Of a stretch of 22,666 nt of DNA, positions 1 to 7,926 are shown in pieces. The stretch's first letter is position 1. Each line of letters starts with the position of its first letter. The stretch is from NCBI GenBank assembly GCA_001873845.1, contig MNZY01000180.1, positions 1 through 22,666 on the forward strand, read 5' to 3'. Source of the stretch: Candidatus Altarchaeum sp. CG2_30_32_3053 (GTDB taxonomy: Archaea; Altiarchaeota; Altiarchaeia; Altiarchaeales; Altiarchaeaceae). The notes below the pieces were generated by a model that made no database searches, had not been told where the DNA came from, and saw only the letters and a list, made by a program, of their open reading frames with translations. The position numbers and the translations under genes were made by a program.

Positions 1-285
1 GACTTATAAAACCTTCATCTAAAATGACAGCAATACAATGGATAAAAACAACAGCATTCACTTATTTTTCTTTGCTAGAAAGCAAATATTATCATCATAC
101 AGTTTTTAGTTAATGAAGTAATTACTTGGACAAGTATAAAAATTCTGAAATTTCTACGATTGTGATTGAAATTATCTATGCAATTTGTAAAGAATATTTT
201 GGATTCATAATCCCTGTTTATTATTTAAGAAATTTAATTATTAACAAAAACAAATTATTAACAAATTTTGATTATTATTTAAAAA
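1..285. other. Upstream region, no firm gene
   Basis: No gene can be supported here. A plus-strand frame is open from the window edge to a TAA at 111-113 (37 codons, ending HHTVFS) and could be the tail of a truncated gene, but I recognise no family in it. The part nearest the next gene is extremely A/T rich (TTATTATTTAAAAA just before the ATG), which fits an archaeal promoter and a short or absent leader. There is a small GGATT-cat-AATCC inverted repeat near 213. Confidence 0.3.
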
Positions 286-2061
286 ATGGAAAAGAAAATG
301 GAAAAACAACATGAACAAAAAAGACAACATAAACAAAAAAGAAACAGTAAGAATAGAATAAATAAAAATACAAACAATACAATACTGAAAGACATGACTT
401 TGATATGCGGACTGGTGATAATATGTGCGGCATTTTTGTCCATAAATGCTAATGCTCTCGGAGGCGTATCTCCGACATCTCTTATAGTAAATTATGGTTT
501 AAGCCAGATTGATGAACTTGAACAGGGAGAGACGGGAAATGCGGTGATAGTTATTCAGAATGCAGGTGATTTTGAAGCAACAAATGTGGAAGTTGTTGTT
601 CATGATACTCAGTATTTATCTGCCAGCAGTTACTGGAAACTTGGAAACATAAATCCGGGAAGAAGTGTCAGCATAGTGGTGCCAGTAAAAGTAAGCAAGG
701 ATGCGAAAACCGGAACAAATTTTCTAACGCTGTCTATGGAATATAAATCATACTCTATGAGTGAGTATAGAACAAAGAATGTTGAAAATGTGAAAACTGA
801 CTGGTTGCTCTCTGTTCAGGTTAAAGGAAAGCCATTGTTTTCTTTAAAAAATTTTTCCATTGAAGGAAATCCGGAACCTGGAGAGAAATTTACAGTGATA
901 GTTTATTTTAAAAATAACAAAGGCGAAGCAAAAAATACATACATTTCAGCAGAAAACAATAATGCAAACCAGCAGACAACATCTGTTTCTGCACAATCCC
1001 AGTTCGCATCTTCAGCAACATCTGGTCAAAGGTCTGCCAGTCCATCCGCCACTCAAACCCCATCGGCATCTGCAAATCCGATCCTGGCAGTAGTCGGGAT
1101 AAACAAAAAATATTTAGGAGACCTTAAACAGGGACAGGAAATTTCTGCAAAATTTGAGGTGTATGTAGATGAAAAGGCCGCTTCCGGGGTTTATAATCTT
1201 CCTGTTAAAGTAACATATTCTAATGGAGGAACAACAAAAACCGATGAATGGATAATAGGTATTTTCGTTTCCGGGCAGGAAAACATTATAATTTCTGACA
1301 TAACAAGCGAGCCAAAAAAATTTTATCCAAAAGATAAAGATGTTAAGCTCAATTTAAAAGTTCAGAATACTGGGAGTAAGGGAGTTGATTATCTTAAAAT
1401 TTTACCAATATTTAATTATCCATTCAAAAATTCAAAGTCTTATTCACAGGCGAAAAATCCGGGAAAATTAAATGCTGGCGATGAGAAAAGTGCGGACTTT
1501 TATTTTGACATTGATGATTCAGCAAAACAGGGAACTTATGAACTCAAATTTTTGATAAATTATAAAGCAGACGGCATTATCAGAGAACAAAATATATCTA
1601 CAACCGTTGAAGTTCATGAAAAACCAGATTTTGAAATTTCCTATGATTCAAAAACAGTTACAGGTGAAAAAGACAGTATAAAATTAAATATCAAAAATTC
1701 CGGAGCGGATTGTGATGATGTTAAAATTTATACAATAAAAAAAACAGACCTTCCATTTGACTGGACAACAACTTCGCAGTATATAGGAAATTTAAAAAAC
1801 AACGAGGAAGGAGAAGGCATTCTGGAATTTTCGGTCAAAAACTGGGCAAAGAAACAAATTTATCTCGTTCCCGTTGAAATTAGATGTGTCCGAAATGACT
1901 ATGTATTTGTTCAGCCGGAAAAAATAAAGATTGAAGTGGACGGAGGTAAAAGCGGAACAAATATAAGTGATTACTATATCTATCTAATTATTGGAATAAC
2001 TATAATAACTGCAATAATCGCAATATCAGTTATGAAATTTAAAAATAAATTTAAAAAATGA
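286..2061 (+). CDS. COG1361-type S-layer/CARDB-domain surface protein, membrane anchored
   Basis: The 591-residue product looks like a secreted, C-terminally anchored archaeal surface protein of the COG1361 type. Residues 1-36 are very rich in Lys, Gln and Asn. A hydrophobic signal or anchor helix follows (about 37-57, ending SINANALGG). Several beta-sandwich CARDB/NEW3-like modules come next, with recurring cores such as NAVIVIQNAGDFEATNV (about 85-101), VKLNLKVQNTGSKGVDYL (353-370) and IKLNIKNSGADCDDVKIY (465-482). A Ser/Ala/Thr/Gln-rich linker lies at about 229-264. A C-terminal membrane helix (about 563-585) ends in a Lys-rich tail. An ATG at 298 is an equally plausible start. The stop overlaps the next start by 4 nt (ATGA), so it is translationally coupled to the PadR gene and RND permease that follow. 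That neighbourhood suggests it is an extracytoplasmic partner of the exporter, which is inference. Confidence 0.75.
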   Translation: MEKKMEKQHEQKRQHKQKRNSKNRINKNTNNTILKDMTLICGLVIICAAFLSINANALGGVSPTSLIVNYGLSQIDELEQGETGNAVIVIQNAGDFEATNVEVVVHDTQYLSASSYWKLGNINPGRSVSIVVPVKVSKDAKTGTNFLTLSMEYKSYSMSEYRTKNVENVKTDWLLSVQVKGKPLFSLKNFSIEGNPEPGEKFTVIVYFKNNKGEAKNTYISAENNNANQQTTSVSAQSQFASSATSGQRSASPSATQTPSASANPILAVVGINKKYLGDLKQGQEISAKFEVYVDEKAASGVYNLPVKVTYSNGGTTKTDEWIIGIFVSGQENIIISDITSEPKKFYPKDKDVKLNLKVQNTGSKGVDYLKILPIFNYPFKNSKSYSQAKNPGKLNAGDEKSADFYFDIDDSAKQGTYELKFLINYKADGIIREQNISTTVEVHEKPDFEISYDSKTVTGEKDSIKLNIKNSGADCDDVKIYTIKKTDLPFDWTTTSQYIGNLKNNEEGEGILEFSVKNWAKKQIYLVPVEIRCVRNDYVFVQPEKIKIEVDGGKSGTNISDYYIYLIIGITIITAIIAISVMKFKNKFKK

Positions 2062-2480
2062 AAAAGCCCAAAGACAATAAAATGTCTAAAAATACAAAAA
2101 AAGACACAAAAAAGGACAAAGAAAAATACACGGACCTTACAGACGAAGAAACTCTTACAGCATGGGTTAACGAAAAATTTATCAGGACATTTGGAAAAAT
2201 ATATATGCTTTGGCTGATCTCAAAAAACCATAATCACGGGTATGAAATTTTGAAATTTTTAAAGGATAATTTTTCAATTGACGCCAGCGCTCCATTAATA
2301 TATTCCACTTTGGACATTCTTGAAAAAGAAGGGTTTATAAGCGGAATCTGGAAACATGAGGACGGAAAACCTGATAAAAAAGAATATACAATTACCGAAA
2401 AAGGTGCAAAATTGCTTGAAATTGCAAGAAAAAAGATACTTGGTATTTCTCAAAATATGCTGAAGAATGAGAATGGTTGA
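2058..2480 (+). CDS. PadR-family winged-helix transcriptional regulator
   Basis: The 140-residue protein has a Lys/Asp-rich N-terminal tail (about 1-28) and then a PadR winged helix. The segments HGYEILKFLKDNF (recognition region), APLIYSTLDILEKEGFISG and the wing KPDKKEYTITEKGAKLLE match the PadR consensus 'YGYEI...S..TLYP.L..LE..G.I......RKYY.LT..G'. PadR proteins usually repress nearby membrane or efflux genes in response to a small ligand. The gene overlaps COG1361 by 4 nt upstream and the RND permease by 14 nt (or 8 nt if the ATG at 2473 is used) downstream, so it probably autoregulates this operon. An ATG at 2082 would remove the first eight residues. The C-terminal dimerisation domain is short compared with PadR subfamily 1. 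Confidence 0.85.
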   Translation: MKKPKDNKMSKNTKKDTKKDKEKYTDLTDEETLTAWVNEKFIRTFGKIYMLWLISKNHNHGYEILKFLKDNFSIDASAPLIYSTLDILEKEGFISGIWKHEDGKPDKKEYTITEKGAKLLEIARKKILGISQNMLKNENG

Positions 2481-3606
2481 GGATTTGCTTGAAAAAGTAG
2501 CAGGATTCTGTGTGAAGCATGCGAAAGAAATTTTTTTAATTGCGATAATTGTAACGATAGTTATGCTTTTTGGAATTACGCTGATTGAATTACAAACAGA
2601 CATTTCAAATTTTTTGTCAGAAAGTGCTTCTCCAGTTGTAAAGTTAGACAAAGAAGTAAGTAATAAATTTGGCGAAGATAACGGAGTTATAATTTCTTTT
2701 AAAATTGATAAAAAAACAGGAAGTGCTGATATATATGATATAAGAGATATAAGAGTAATTAAGTCGGTTGTTGAATTAACAAATAAATTAAAAGCAGAAG
2801 ATAATGTTAAAGAGGTAAGAGGTATTGGAAATTTTTTTGAAAATTATTCGGAACAAGAGTATGAAAAAATTTTAAATGTCATTTTGAACAATCCTGCATC
2901 AAAAAAATTTTTTAACAGAGATTACACACAGACATTAATATTTGTTACGGTTAAAGGAAAAAGCCAGAAAGAAATAGATGAGATTGTAAAGGAAATTACA
3001 GCTGATATAGATAAAATATCTGTTCCGGAAGGAGTTACTGTTTCATGGACAGGTGAGCCAATATTAATGAACGATATCTCAAACATACTTATGAGTGATA
3101 TGATAAAATCATTTGCGATTGCTGCATTTATCGTATTGATATTGCTGTTTTTAATATACCGGTCATGGACAAAAGGACTTCTTCCTTATGTTCCATTAAT
3201 GATTTCATTGATATGGACGCTTGGAACAATGGGATATATAGGAATTCCTATTTCAATAGCAACTGTTGCCGTTGCACCTATGATTATAGGAATAGGTATT
3301 GAATTCGGTGTTTTTGTGGTAAACAGATATTTTGAGGAATTAAACAAAGGCATAGCAAGAGACATAGCAATACAAAAAGGTGTTTCTGGTGTGGGAATAG
3401 CTGTTCTTGCTTCTACTACTGCATTAACCATTGCATTTATAGCGCTGGGAATGGGAGACTTGACAATTATGAAAGATATGGGTATTGCACTCGCGATTGG
3501 AATTATTTATGCGATGTTCGCTGCATTATTTATTAATCCTGCTTTCATAGTAATTGAGGATAAAATTATGGGTAAAAACAAAGAGATAAAACAACAAACA
3601 CAATGA
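2467..3606 (+). CDS. Half-size RND/MMPL-family membrane exporter (first copy)
   Basis: The 379-residue protein is one RND repeat rather than the usual two-repeat permease of 700 residues or more. It has TM1 (about 21-41), an extracytoplasmic domain (about 42-205) and five clustered helices (about 213-365). The TM4 signature is GIGIEFGVFVVNRYFEE (about 275-291), where the MMPL/HAE3 consensus is G.G.DY....RY.EE. Here Glu279 replaces the proton-relay Asp. RND proteins move hydrophobic or amphiphilic molecules outward using the proton gradient. Two starts are possible, ATG 2467 and ATG 2473, and both overlap the PadR gene. A second half-size copy lies at 5465-6613, and a homodimer or heterodimer of halves could rebuild a full permease. 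The substrate is unknown. Confidence 0.85.
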   Translation: MRMVEDLLEKVAGFCVKHAKEIFLIAIIVTIVMLFGITLIELQTDISNFLSESASPVVKLDKEVSNKFGEDNGVIISFKIDKKTGSADIYDIRDIRVIKSVVELTNKLKAEDNVKEVRGIGNFFENYSEQEYEKILNVILNNPASKKFFNRDYTQTLIFVTVKGKSQKEIDEIVKEITADIDKISVPEGVTVSWTGEPILMNDISNILMSDMIKSFAIAAFIVLILLFLIYRSWTKGLLPYVPLMISLIWTLGTMGYIGIPISIATVAVAPMIIGIGIEFGVFVVNRYFEELNKGIARDIAIQKGVSGVGIAVLASTTALTIAFIALGMGDLTIMKDMGIALAIGIIYAMFAALFINPAFIVIEDKIMGKNKEIKQQTQ

Positions 3607-3622
3607 AACAAAAACACAAAGA

Positions 3623-3648
3623 AACCAAATCCAAATTTAAAATTTAAA
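3623..3648 (+). repeat. Left copy of 26-nt direct repeat flanking the SIR2-TPR gene
   Basis: The sequence beginning AACCAAATCCAAATTTAAAA is identical over 26 nt to positions 5424-5449. It ends 7 nt before the SIR2-TPR start codon, so it also forms that gene's promoter or leader. The 3' half (ATTTAAAATTTAAA) resembles other leaders in the window; the AACCAAATCC part does not recur in them. Confidence 0.85.
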
Positions 3649-3655
3649 CATAACC

Positions 3656-5182
3656 ATGACAGATTATTCAAACATTTTAAAGGAAATTTCAGAAGGAATT
3701 AAAAATAAGGACTTTGCAGTATTTTGCGGTGCAGGAATTTCGTTTAATTCAGGATTGCCCACAGTACCTCTTTTGGCAGAATCTATTCTTAAAAAATTGG
3801 ATGTAAAGGAAGAATATATTAAAGAAATAATGCCAAATTTAAAATTAAAATTACCTTTTGAAGCATTTATGGAAACACTTGCAGAAAATTCCAATATTTC
3901 TAAAATCTTAAACCTATTTAAAGAAGGAGAATCAAACGCAAATCAAATACTTATTGCAAAACTCGCTAAAGTAAGATTAATAAAAATCATAGTAACGACA
4001 AATTTTGACATGTTAATTGAAAAGGCATTAGAAAAAGAAGGGTTAGTAAGAAATAAAGATTTTAAGGTTTATTACACAGAAAATCAATTCTCTGAAATAG
4101 ATTTTAATGCGTTGAATAATAGCAATAAGATAAGTGTTTTTAAAGTTCACGGAAGTATTGAGGACATGGAAAGTATAAGAACTACAATGAAGGCTGTTGC
4201 AAGCGAGATACTTTCTGAAAAAAGACAGAATGTATTGAAATATATTTTTTCAGATGAAAGTCATAAAAATGTTTTAGTTCTTGGTTACAGTTGCTCTGAT
4301 TTCTTTGATATTAACCCACAAATTCAAAGAATTGAAAATTCTGAAAACAAAATATTTTTTGTTGATTACGATGAAACAACAACTTATATTAAGGATATAA
4401 AAGATAAAAATCTAAAGAATGGAAATAAAAATCCGTTTAATAAATTTAATGGATATATTGTAGAATGTAACACAGATAATTTAGTTAAAGATATATGGAA
4501 TTGCATGAATGGCATTATTGAGAAAGAATATGAATTAAAAAAGTATAAAATAGAATGGCAAATTTTTGTAAATGGTTGGGGTGATAATTTGAAAAGAGAT
4601 ATAAAGCATTTTATCTGTGGCCAAATATTTTATAAACTCTCAGATTTCAAAAAAGCAATTGAATTTCATGAAAATTCCCTGAAAATTGCTAAAGAAATCG
4701 GAGATAAAGCAGGCGAGTCAACATGTTATAAAAATTTATGTAATGCTTATCAAAGTTTAGGTGATTTCAGAAAAGCAATTGAATTTCATGAAAATTCCCT
4801 GAAAATTTTTAAAGAAATCGGAGATAAAGCAGGCGAGTCAAAATGTTATGGAAATTTAGGTAATGCTTATCAAAGTTTAGGTGATTTCAAAAAAGCAATT
4901 GAATTCCATGAAAATTACCTGAAAATTACTAAAGAAATCGGAGATAAAGCAGGCGAGTCAAAATGTTATGGAAATTTAGGTATTGCTTATAGTAGTTTAG
5001 GTGATTTCAGAAAAGCAATCGTATTTTATGAAAATTCCCTGAAAATTTTTAAAGAAATCGGAGATAAAGCAGGCGAGTCAGCATGTTATACAAATTTAGG
5101 TATGGATTATCAAAGTTTAGGTGATTTCAAAAAAGCAATTGAATTCCCTGAAAATTCCCTGAAAATTTTTAAAGAAATCTGA
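3656..5182 (+). CDS. SIR2-like NAD-binding domain fused to TPR repeats
   Basis: The 508-residue soluble protein starts with a SIR2-like domain (about 5-280). It shows the GAGIS nucleotide loop (25-29), TTNFD (114-118, with Asn116 and Asp118), a candidate catalytic His in VHGS (His165) and LGYSCSD (209-215). From about 325 it consists of 40-residue tetratricopeptide repeats with the core AYQSLGDFKKAIEFHENSLK. SIR2-like domains in this kind of fusion are often NAD-consuming effectors of antiphage defence (Thoeris ThsA, DSR). TPRs would bind a partner or sense a trigger. The defence role is inference. The frame ends at a TGA at 5180-5182 that replaces a GGA present in every earlier repeat. A further 75 in-frame codons follow, so the protein is probably a truncated form of a 584-residue ancestor. 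It sits alone between two RND genes and between 26-nt direct repeats. Confidence 0.8.
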   Translation: MTDYSNILKEISEGIKNKDFAVFCGAGISFNSGLPTVPLLAESILKKLDVKEEYIKEIMPNLKLKLPFEAFMETLAENSNISKILNLFKEGESNANQILIAKLAKVRLIKIIVTTNFDMLIEKALEKEGLVRNKDFKVYYTENQFSEIDFNALNNSNKISVFKVHGSIEDMESIRTTMKAVASEILSEKRQNVLKYIFSDESHKNVLVLGYSCSDFFDINPQIQRIENSENKIFFVDYDETTTYIKDIKDKNLKNGNKNPFNKFNGYIVECNTDNLVKDIWNCMNGIIEKEYELKKYKIEWQIFVNGWGDNLKRDIKHFICGQIFYKLSDFKKAIEFHENSLKIAKEIGDKAGESTCYKNLCNAYQSLGDFRKAIEFHENSLKIFKEIGDKAGESKCYGNLGNAYQSLGDFKKAIEFHENYLKITKEIGDKAGESKCYGNLGIAYSSLGDFRKAIVFYENSLKIFKEIGDKAGESACYTNLGMDYQSLGDFKKAIEFPENSLKIFKEI

Positions 5183-5282
5183 GATAAAGCAGGCGAGTCA
5201 GCATGTTATACAAATTTAGGTGATGATTATCAAAGTTTATGTGATTTCAGAAAAGCAATTGAATTCTATTTAAAAGCAGAGG
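4643..5282 (+). repeat. 120-bp tandem repeats encoding TPR units
   Basis: GATTTC(A/C)(A/G)AAAAGCAAT recurs at 4643, 4763, 4883, 5003, 5123 and 5243 with an exact 120-bp (40-codon) period. Copies two to five are nearly identical in nucleotides as well as residues, including GGAGATAAAGCAGGCGAGTC in each. This points to recent expansion or gene-conversion homogenisation rather than old divergent TPRs. Copy number is likely to vary between strains and may be collapsed in short-read assemblies. Confidence 0.9.
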
Positions 5283-5410
5283 AAATTTTTGAGGAAATCG
5301 GGCAGAAACACTACCTTAAAATTGTTTATAAAAATATAGTAGATGTTTATGAGAAAATGAACAATCCTGAAAAAGCGGAAGAATACAAAAGAAAAGCAGA
5401 AGAAATTTAA
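5183..5410 (+). pseudogene. Cut-off C-terminal TPR tail of the SIR2-TPR gene
   Basis: Directly after the TGA the same frame stays open for 75 codons to a TAA at 5408-5410. It encodes a further TPR (DKAGESACYTNLGDDYQSL), a degenerate one and the helical cap NNPEKAEEYKRKAEEI. The continuation shows that the stop at 5180-5182 is a point change (GGA to TGA) in an intact longer gene and not the natural terminus. Confidence 0.85.
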
Positions 5411-5423
5411 CACATTAAAATTT

Positions 5424-5449
5424 AACCAAATCCAAATTTAAAATTTAAA
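5424..5449 (+). repeat. Right copy of 26-nt direct repeat flanking the SIR2-TPR gene
   Basis: This is an exact match to 3623-3648, lying 14 nt after the last TPR codon and 15 nt before the second RND gene. The two copies are 1,801 bp apart and enclose only the SIR2-TPR gene. Confidence 0.85.
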
Positions 5450-5464
5450 AAATTTTATTTCAAA

Positions 5465-6613
5465 ATGATTTCAGAAATATTCAAAGGAATTGCAAAATTT
5501 CATTATAAACATCCCTTGTTAATAATTGCAATAACTGTAATTCTAACCTTGATCCTCGCTTATGGAATGACAAACATTAAAATGGGTGAAACATCATCAA
5601 AAAATATGCTACCCGAAGGGTTAGAAAGTGTTGATCTTATGAATGAAATAAGTAATGAATTTCAGGACACAAACACACGTACAATTGCCGTTTATATTGA
5701 ACCGTCAGAAAAGGATTCCGCTGAACATACGACTAATCCGAGAGACATTAGAGATATCAGAGATTTTGCTGTCATTGAGTATGTGGACAAAATTTCAAAT
5801 TTAATTAAAAAAGAAAAGGATGTTGAAGGAGTCAATGGAATAAATGATTTGATAAAGCAGTATAATGACGGACAAATTCCAAAAGATAACAAAAAAATAA
5901 GAGAAATTCTGGATAATATTAATCCTGTTTATTTAAAACAATATATAAGCAATGATTATGAAATTTCAAAAATAATAGTCCAGACATCATCAAACAAAAA
6001 AGAAGAAAAAGATGCCTTTCTCAACGGAGTAAAGAAAATTTTAGAGGAAAACAAAAAGCCAGATGGAATAAACGCAAATGTTGTTGGAATGATGGCAATA
6101 TCAAGCGAAATCAGCAAGTCAATGGAGTCGGATACTATAAAAACAGCTGGAATTGCTTTAATAGGAATTTTGCTTACTGTCTGTATTACATTTGTTTCCG
6201 TAAGATATGGATTAAGCACATTAATTCCTGTAACCTTCGGAGTAATATGGACTTTTGGAATTATGGGCTATACAAATTTTGAAATGAATGTCGCTTCTGT
6301 CTCAGCAGCCTCAATAATGCTTGGACTGGGTATTGACTTTGGAATCCAGCTTACACACAGATTTAGACAGGAAATAAAAAACAACAAATTAGAAAAGGCA
6401 ATGGAAAACACACTTGTAGGTGTCGGAAGACCAATCTTAACAACCGGAACTGCTGCAACAGTTGGATTTTCTGTATTGTTGCTTGGCACTTTGCCGATGC
6501 TACACGGACTAGCAATTTTGCTCTGTGTAGGAGTAATCTGTTGTGTACTTACTACTTTTTTATTACTTCCACCTGTGCTAATTTTAGGGGAGAAATTTAA
6601 AAGGAAAATTTAA
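5465..6613 (+). CDS. Half-size RND/MMPL-family membrane exporter (second copy)
   Basis: The 382-residue protein has the same architecture as the first copy: TM1 (about 17-36), an extracytoplasmic domain (about 37-222) and a five-helix bundle (about 226-377). Its TM4 signature GLGIDFGIQLTHRFRQE (287-303) keeps the canonical Asp291, whereas the first copy has Glu at this place. Both copies carry an odd Asp/Ile/Arg stretch (IRDIRDF here, IRDIRVI in the first) at the same place in the periplasmic-side domain, which supports common descent by duplication. The most economical model is that the two genes were adjacent before the SIR2-TPR cassette arrived, and that they form a heteromeric exporter. 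It starts with ATG after an A/T-rich leader without a Shine-Dalgarno sequence. Confidence 0.85.
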   Translation: MISEIFKGIAKFHYKHPLLIIAITVILTLILAYGMTNIKMGETSSKNMLPEGLESVDLMNEISNEFQDTNTRTIAVYIEPSEKDSAEHTTNPRDIRDIRDFAVIEYVDKISNLIKKEKDVEGVNGINDLIKQYNDGQIPKDNKKIREILDNINPVYLKQYISNDYEISKIIVQTSSNKKEEKDAFLNGVKKILEENKKPDGINANVVGMMAISSEISKSMESDTIKTAGIALIGILLTVCITFVSVRYGLSTLIPVTFGVIWTFGIMGYTNFEMNVASVSAASIMLGLGIDFGIQLTHRFRQEIKNNKLEKAMENTLVGVGRPILTTGTAATVGFSVLLLGTLPMLHGLAILLCVGVICCVLTTFLLLPPVLILGEKFKRKI

Positions 6614-6652
6614 AAGAAATAGTTCAACTAAATTTAATTATTCTTATTCTTT

Positions 6653-6693
6653 TCTTAATTAAGATTATTCTTAATTATATATCAATATTGATA
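6653..6693. promoter_or_regulatory. Two palindromes upstream of nuoA, candidate operators
   Basis: In the 169-bp gap before nuoA there are two perfect palindromes: TCTTAATTAAGA at 6653-6664 and TATCAATATTGATA at 6680-6693. They lie about 90-130 bp upstream of the nuoA ATG, ahead of the A/T-rich promoter-like tract at 6750-6782. A dimeric regulator binding here is possible, but in such AT-rich DNA short palindromes also arise by chance. Confidence 0.3.
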
Positions 6694-6782
6694 ATTTAAA
6701 TCTATAATTTTAATATGTTATGTGAAATTTATAATGATGTAAATTTATGTAAAATTTTAAAATTTAAATAATTAAAGTTAAA

Positions 6783-7175
6783 ATGGCTGACAATATAACT
6801 GCATATATAGGAATTGTTATCATAGCAGTTGTAGGAATTGCTATTGCTTTGCTGATAATGGAAGGAATATGGAAACTTTTAAGAGTTAAAGATAAAGATA
6901 AAAATTTAAACACAGGTTCCGGAAAATACGAGACTTATGAATGTGGGGAAATCGCTGTCAGGAATCCGAAATTTTCAAATGTGTCATTTAAGTACTATAT
7001 TTATGCCCTGATGTTTGTTGTATTTGATATTGAAGCGGTATTTTTATTTCCGTGGGCAGTTGAATTCGGAAATCTGGGAATTTTGGGATATGCCGAAGCA
7101 ATGCTGTTTATTGCGTTAATTCTGGTTGCATTAATTTATGCGATAAATAAAAAATTCCTTAAATGGACTGATTAA
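6783..7175 (+). CDS. nuoA: NADH:quinone oxidoreductase-like subunit A
   Basis: The 130-residue, three-helix membrane subunit belongs to the proton-pumping arm of complex I-like enzymes (Nuo in bacteria, Fpo in methanogens). It has a first helix (about 6-28), a loop with TYECGEIAVRNP (51-62) including the conserved Cys54, the conserved FDIEAVFLFPWAVE segment (81-94, with Asp82 and Glu84) and a third helix (about 98-122). Length and motifs are standard. It is the first gene of the nuo cluster and lies 29 bp upstream of nuoB. It starts with ATG after TAAAGTTAAA, with no Shine-Dalgarno sequence. Confidence 0.93.
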   Translation: MADNITAYIGIVIIAVVGIAIALLIMEGIWKLLRVKDKDKNLNTGSGKYETYECGEIAVRNPKFSNVSFKYYIYALMFVVFDIEAVFLFPWAVEFGNLGILGYAEAMLFIALILVALIYAINKKFLKWTD

Positions 7176-7204
7176 AATCTGAAATTAAAATTTAAATCTT
7201 TGAG

Positions 7205-7720
7205 ATGGATAAATTAAATGTTTCATTTGGAAAAACAGAAAAGGTATTTAACTTTGTTGACAAAATTTTAAGCTGGGGGCGGATGAATTCTGTCTGGCCG
7301 CTAACCTTTGGTCTGGCATGTTGTGCAATAGAAATGATGGCAACCGCAAGTGCAAATAATGATATTGCAAGATTTGGAATGGAGGTCTTCAGACCGTCTC
7401 CAAGACAGGCGGATTTAATGTTCGTTGCGGGAACAGTTACGCACAAAATGGCTCCGAGGGTTAAACGGCTTTATGAACAAATGCCTTCTCCAAAATATGT
7501 TATTGCGATGGGATCATGCGCAACAAGCGGAGGGCCTTTTCTGCATTCATACTCTGTTGTTAAAGGTGTTGATAAAATTATTCCGGTTGATGTTTATGTT
7601 CCGGGGTGTCCTCCGAAACCTGAAGCGTTACTTGACGGAATAATAAAATTACGGGAGAAGATAGCACAGGAAAAACTGCTGACTGAAAATATTAAAGGAA
7701 TATTAAGCAAGAGCAGGTAA
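7205..7720 (+). CDS. nuoB: NADH:quinone oxidoreductase-like subunit B (N2 cluster)
   Basis: The 171-residue peripheral subunit carries the terminal [4Fe-4S] cluster N2, which passes electrons to the quinone-type acceptor. All four ligands are visible: Cys39 and Cys40 in GLACCAIEMM, Cys105 in AMGSCATSGG and Cys135 in VPGCPPKPEALL. FRPSPRQADLM (62-72) is also typical. The product looks complete and functional. Just after the stop, a GGAATATTAA-containing stretch at 7698 recurs imperfectly at 7735, suggesting a small duplication in the spacer. Confidence 0.95.
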   Translation: MDKLNVSFGKTEKVFNFVDKILSWGRMNSVWPLTFGLACCAIEMMATASANNDIARFGMEVFRPSPRQADLMFVAGTVTHKMAPRVKRLYEQMPSPKYVIAMGSCATSGGPFLHSYSVVKGVDKIIPVDVYVPGCPPKPEALLDGIIKLREKIAQEKLLTENIKGILSKSR

Positions 7721-7845
7721 ACTAAGTAAAAGCAGGAATATTAAACGAAAGTAATAAGTGAAAGTGAGAAAATAAAATAAAACATAAAAAACAAAAAAAA
7801 ACCATCTTGTCGCATTTCAAAACAAAAAAATCCGCTAGTATTGGA

Positions 7846-7871
7846 GTAACGAAACCGTTACAAAATGTAAC
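7846..7871. promoter_or_regulatory. Overlapping GTAAC inverted repeats upstream of nuoCD
   Basis: In the 206-bp gap between nuoB and nuoCD, GTAACG-aaac-CGTTAC (7846-7861) is a perfect hairpin. Its right arm can pair instead with GTAAC at 7867-7871, and a further GTTAACG follows at about 7883. Mutually exclusive stems and repeated half-sites fit either an operator or an mRNA switch between nuoB and nuoCD. The A/T-rich tract TTTATAATATTTT at about 7905-7917 is the likely TATA region for a separate nuoCD promoter. Confidence 0.35.
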
Positions 7872-7926
7872 TGTTTGAAAATGTTAACGAAAGTGAAGGA
7901 AAAATTTATAATATTTTAAAAAGAAA

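Noticed and set aside
126..314. 62-codon plus-strand open frame before the COG1361 gene
   Set aside because: TTG start, low-complexity A/T-driven composition, and it overlaps the real gene's start in another frame.
5180..5182. UGA read as glycine (Gracilibacteria/SR1-type code)
   Set aside because: TGA is the natural stop of intact genes here (COG1361, PadR, first RND), and the other point stops are TAA and TAG.
7192..7446. Minus-strand open frame opposite nuoB
   Set aside because: It is a shadow of the strongly conserved nuoB coding sequence.
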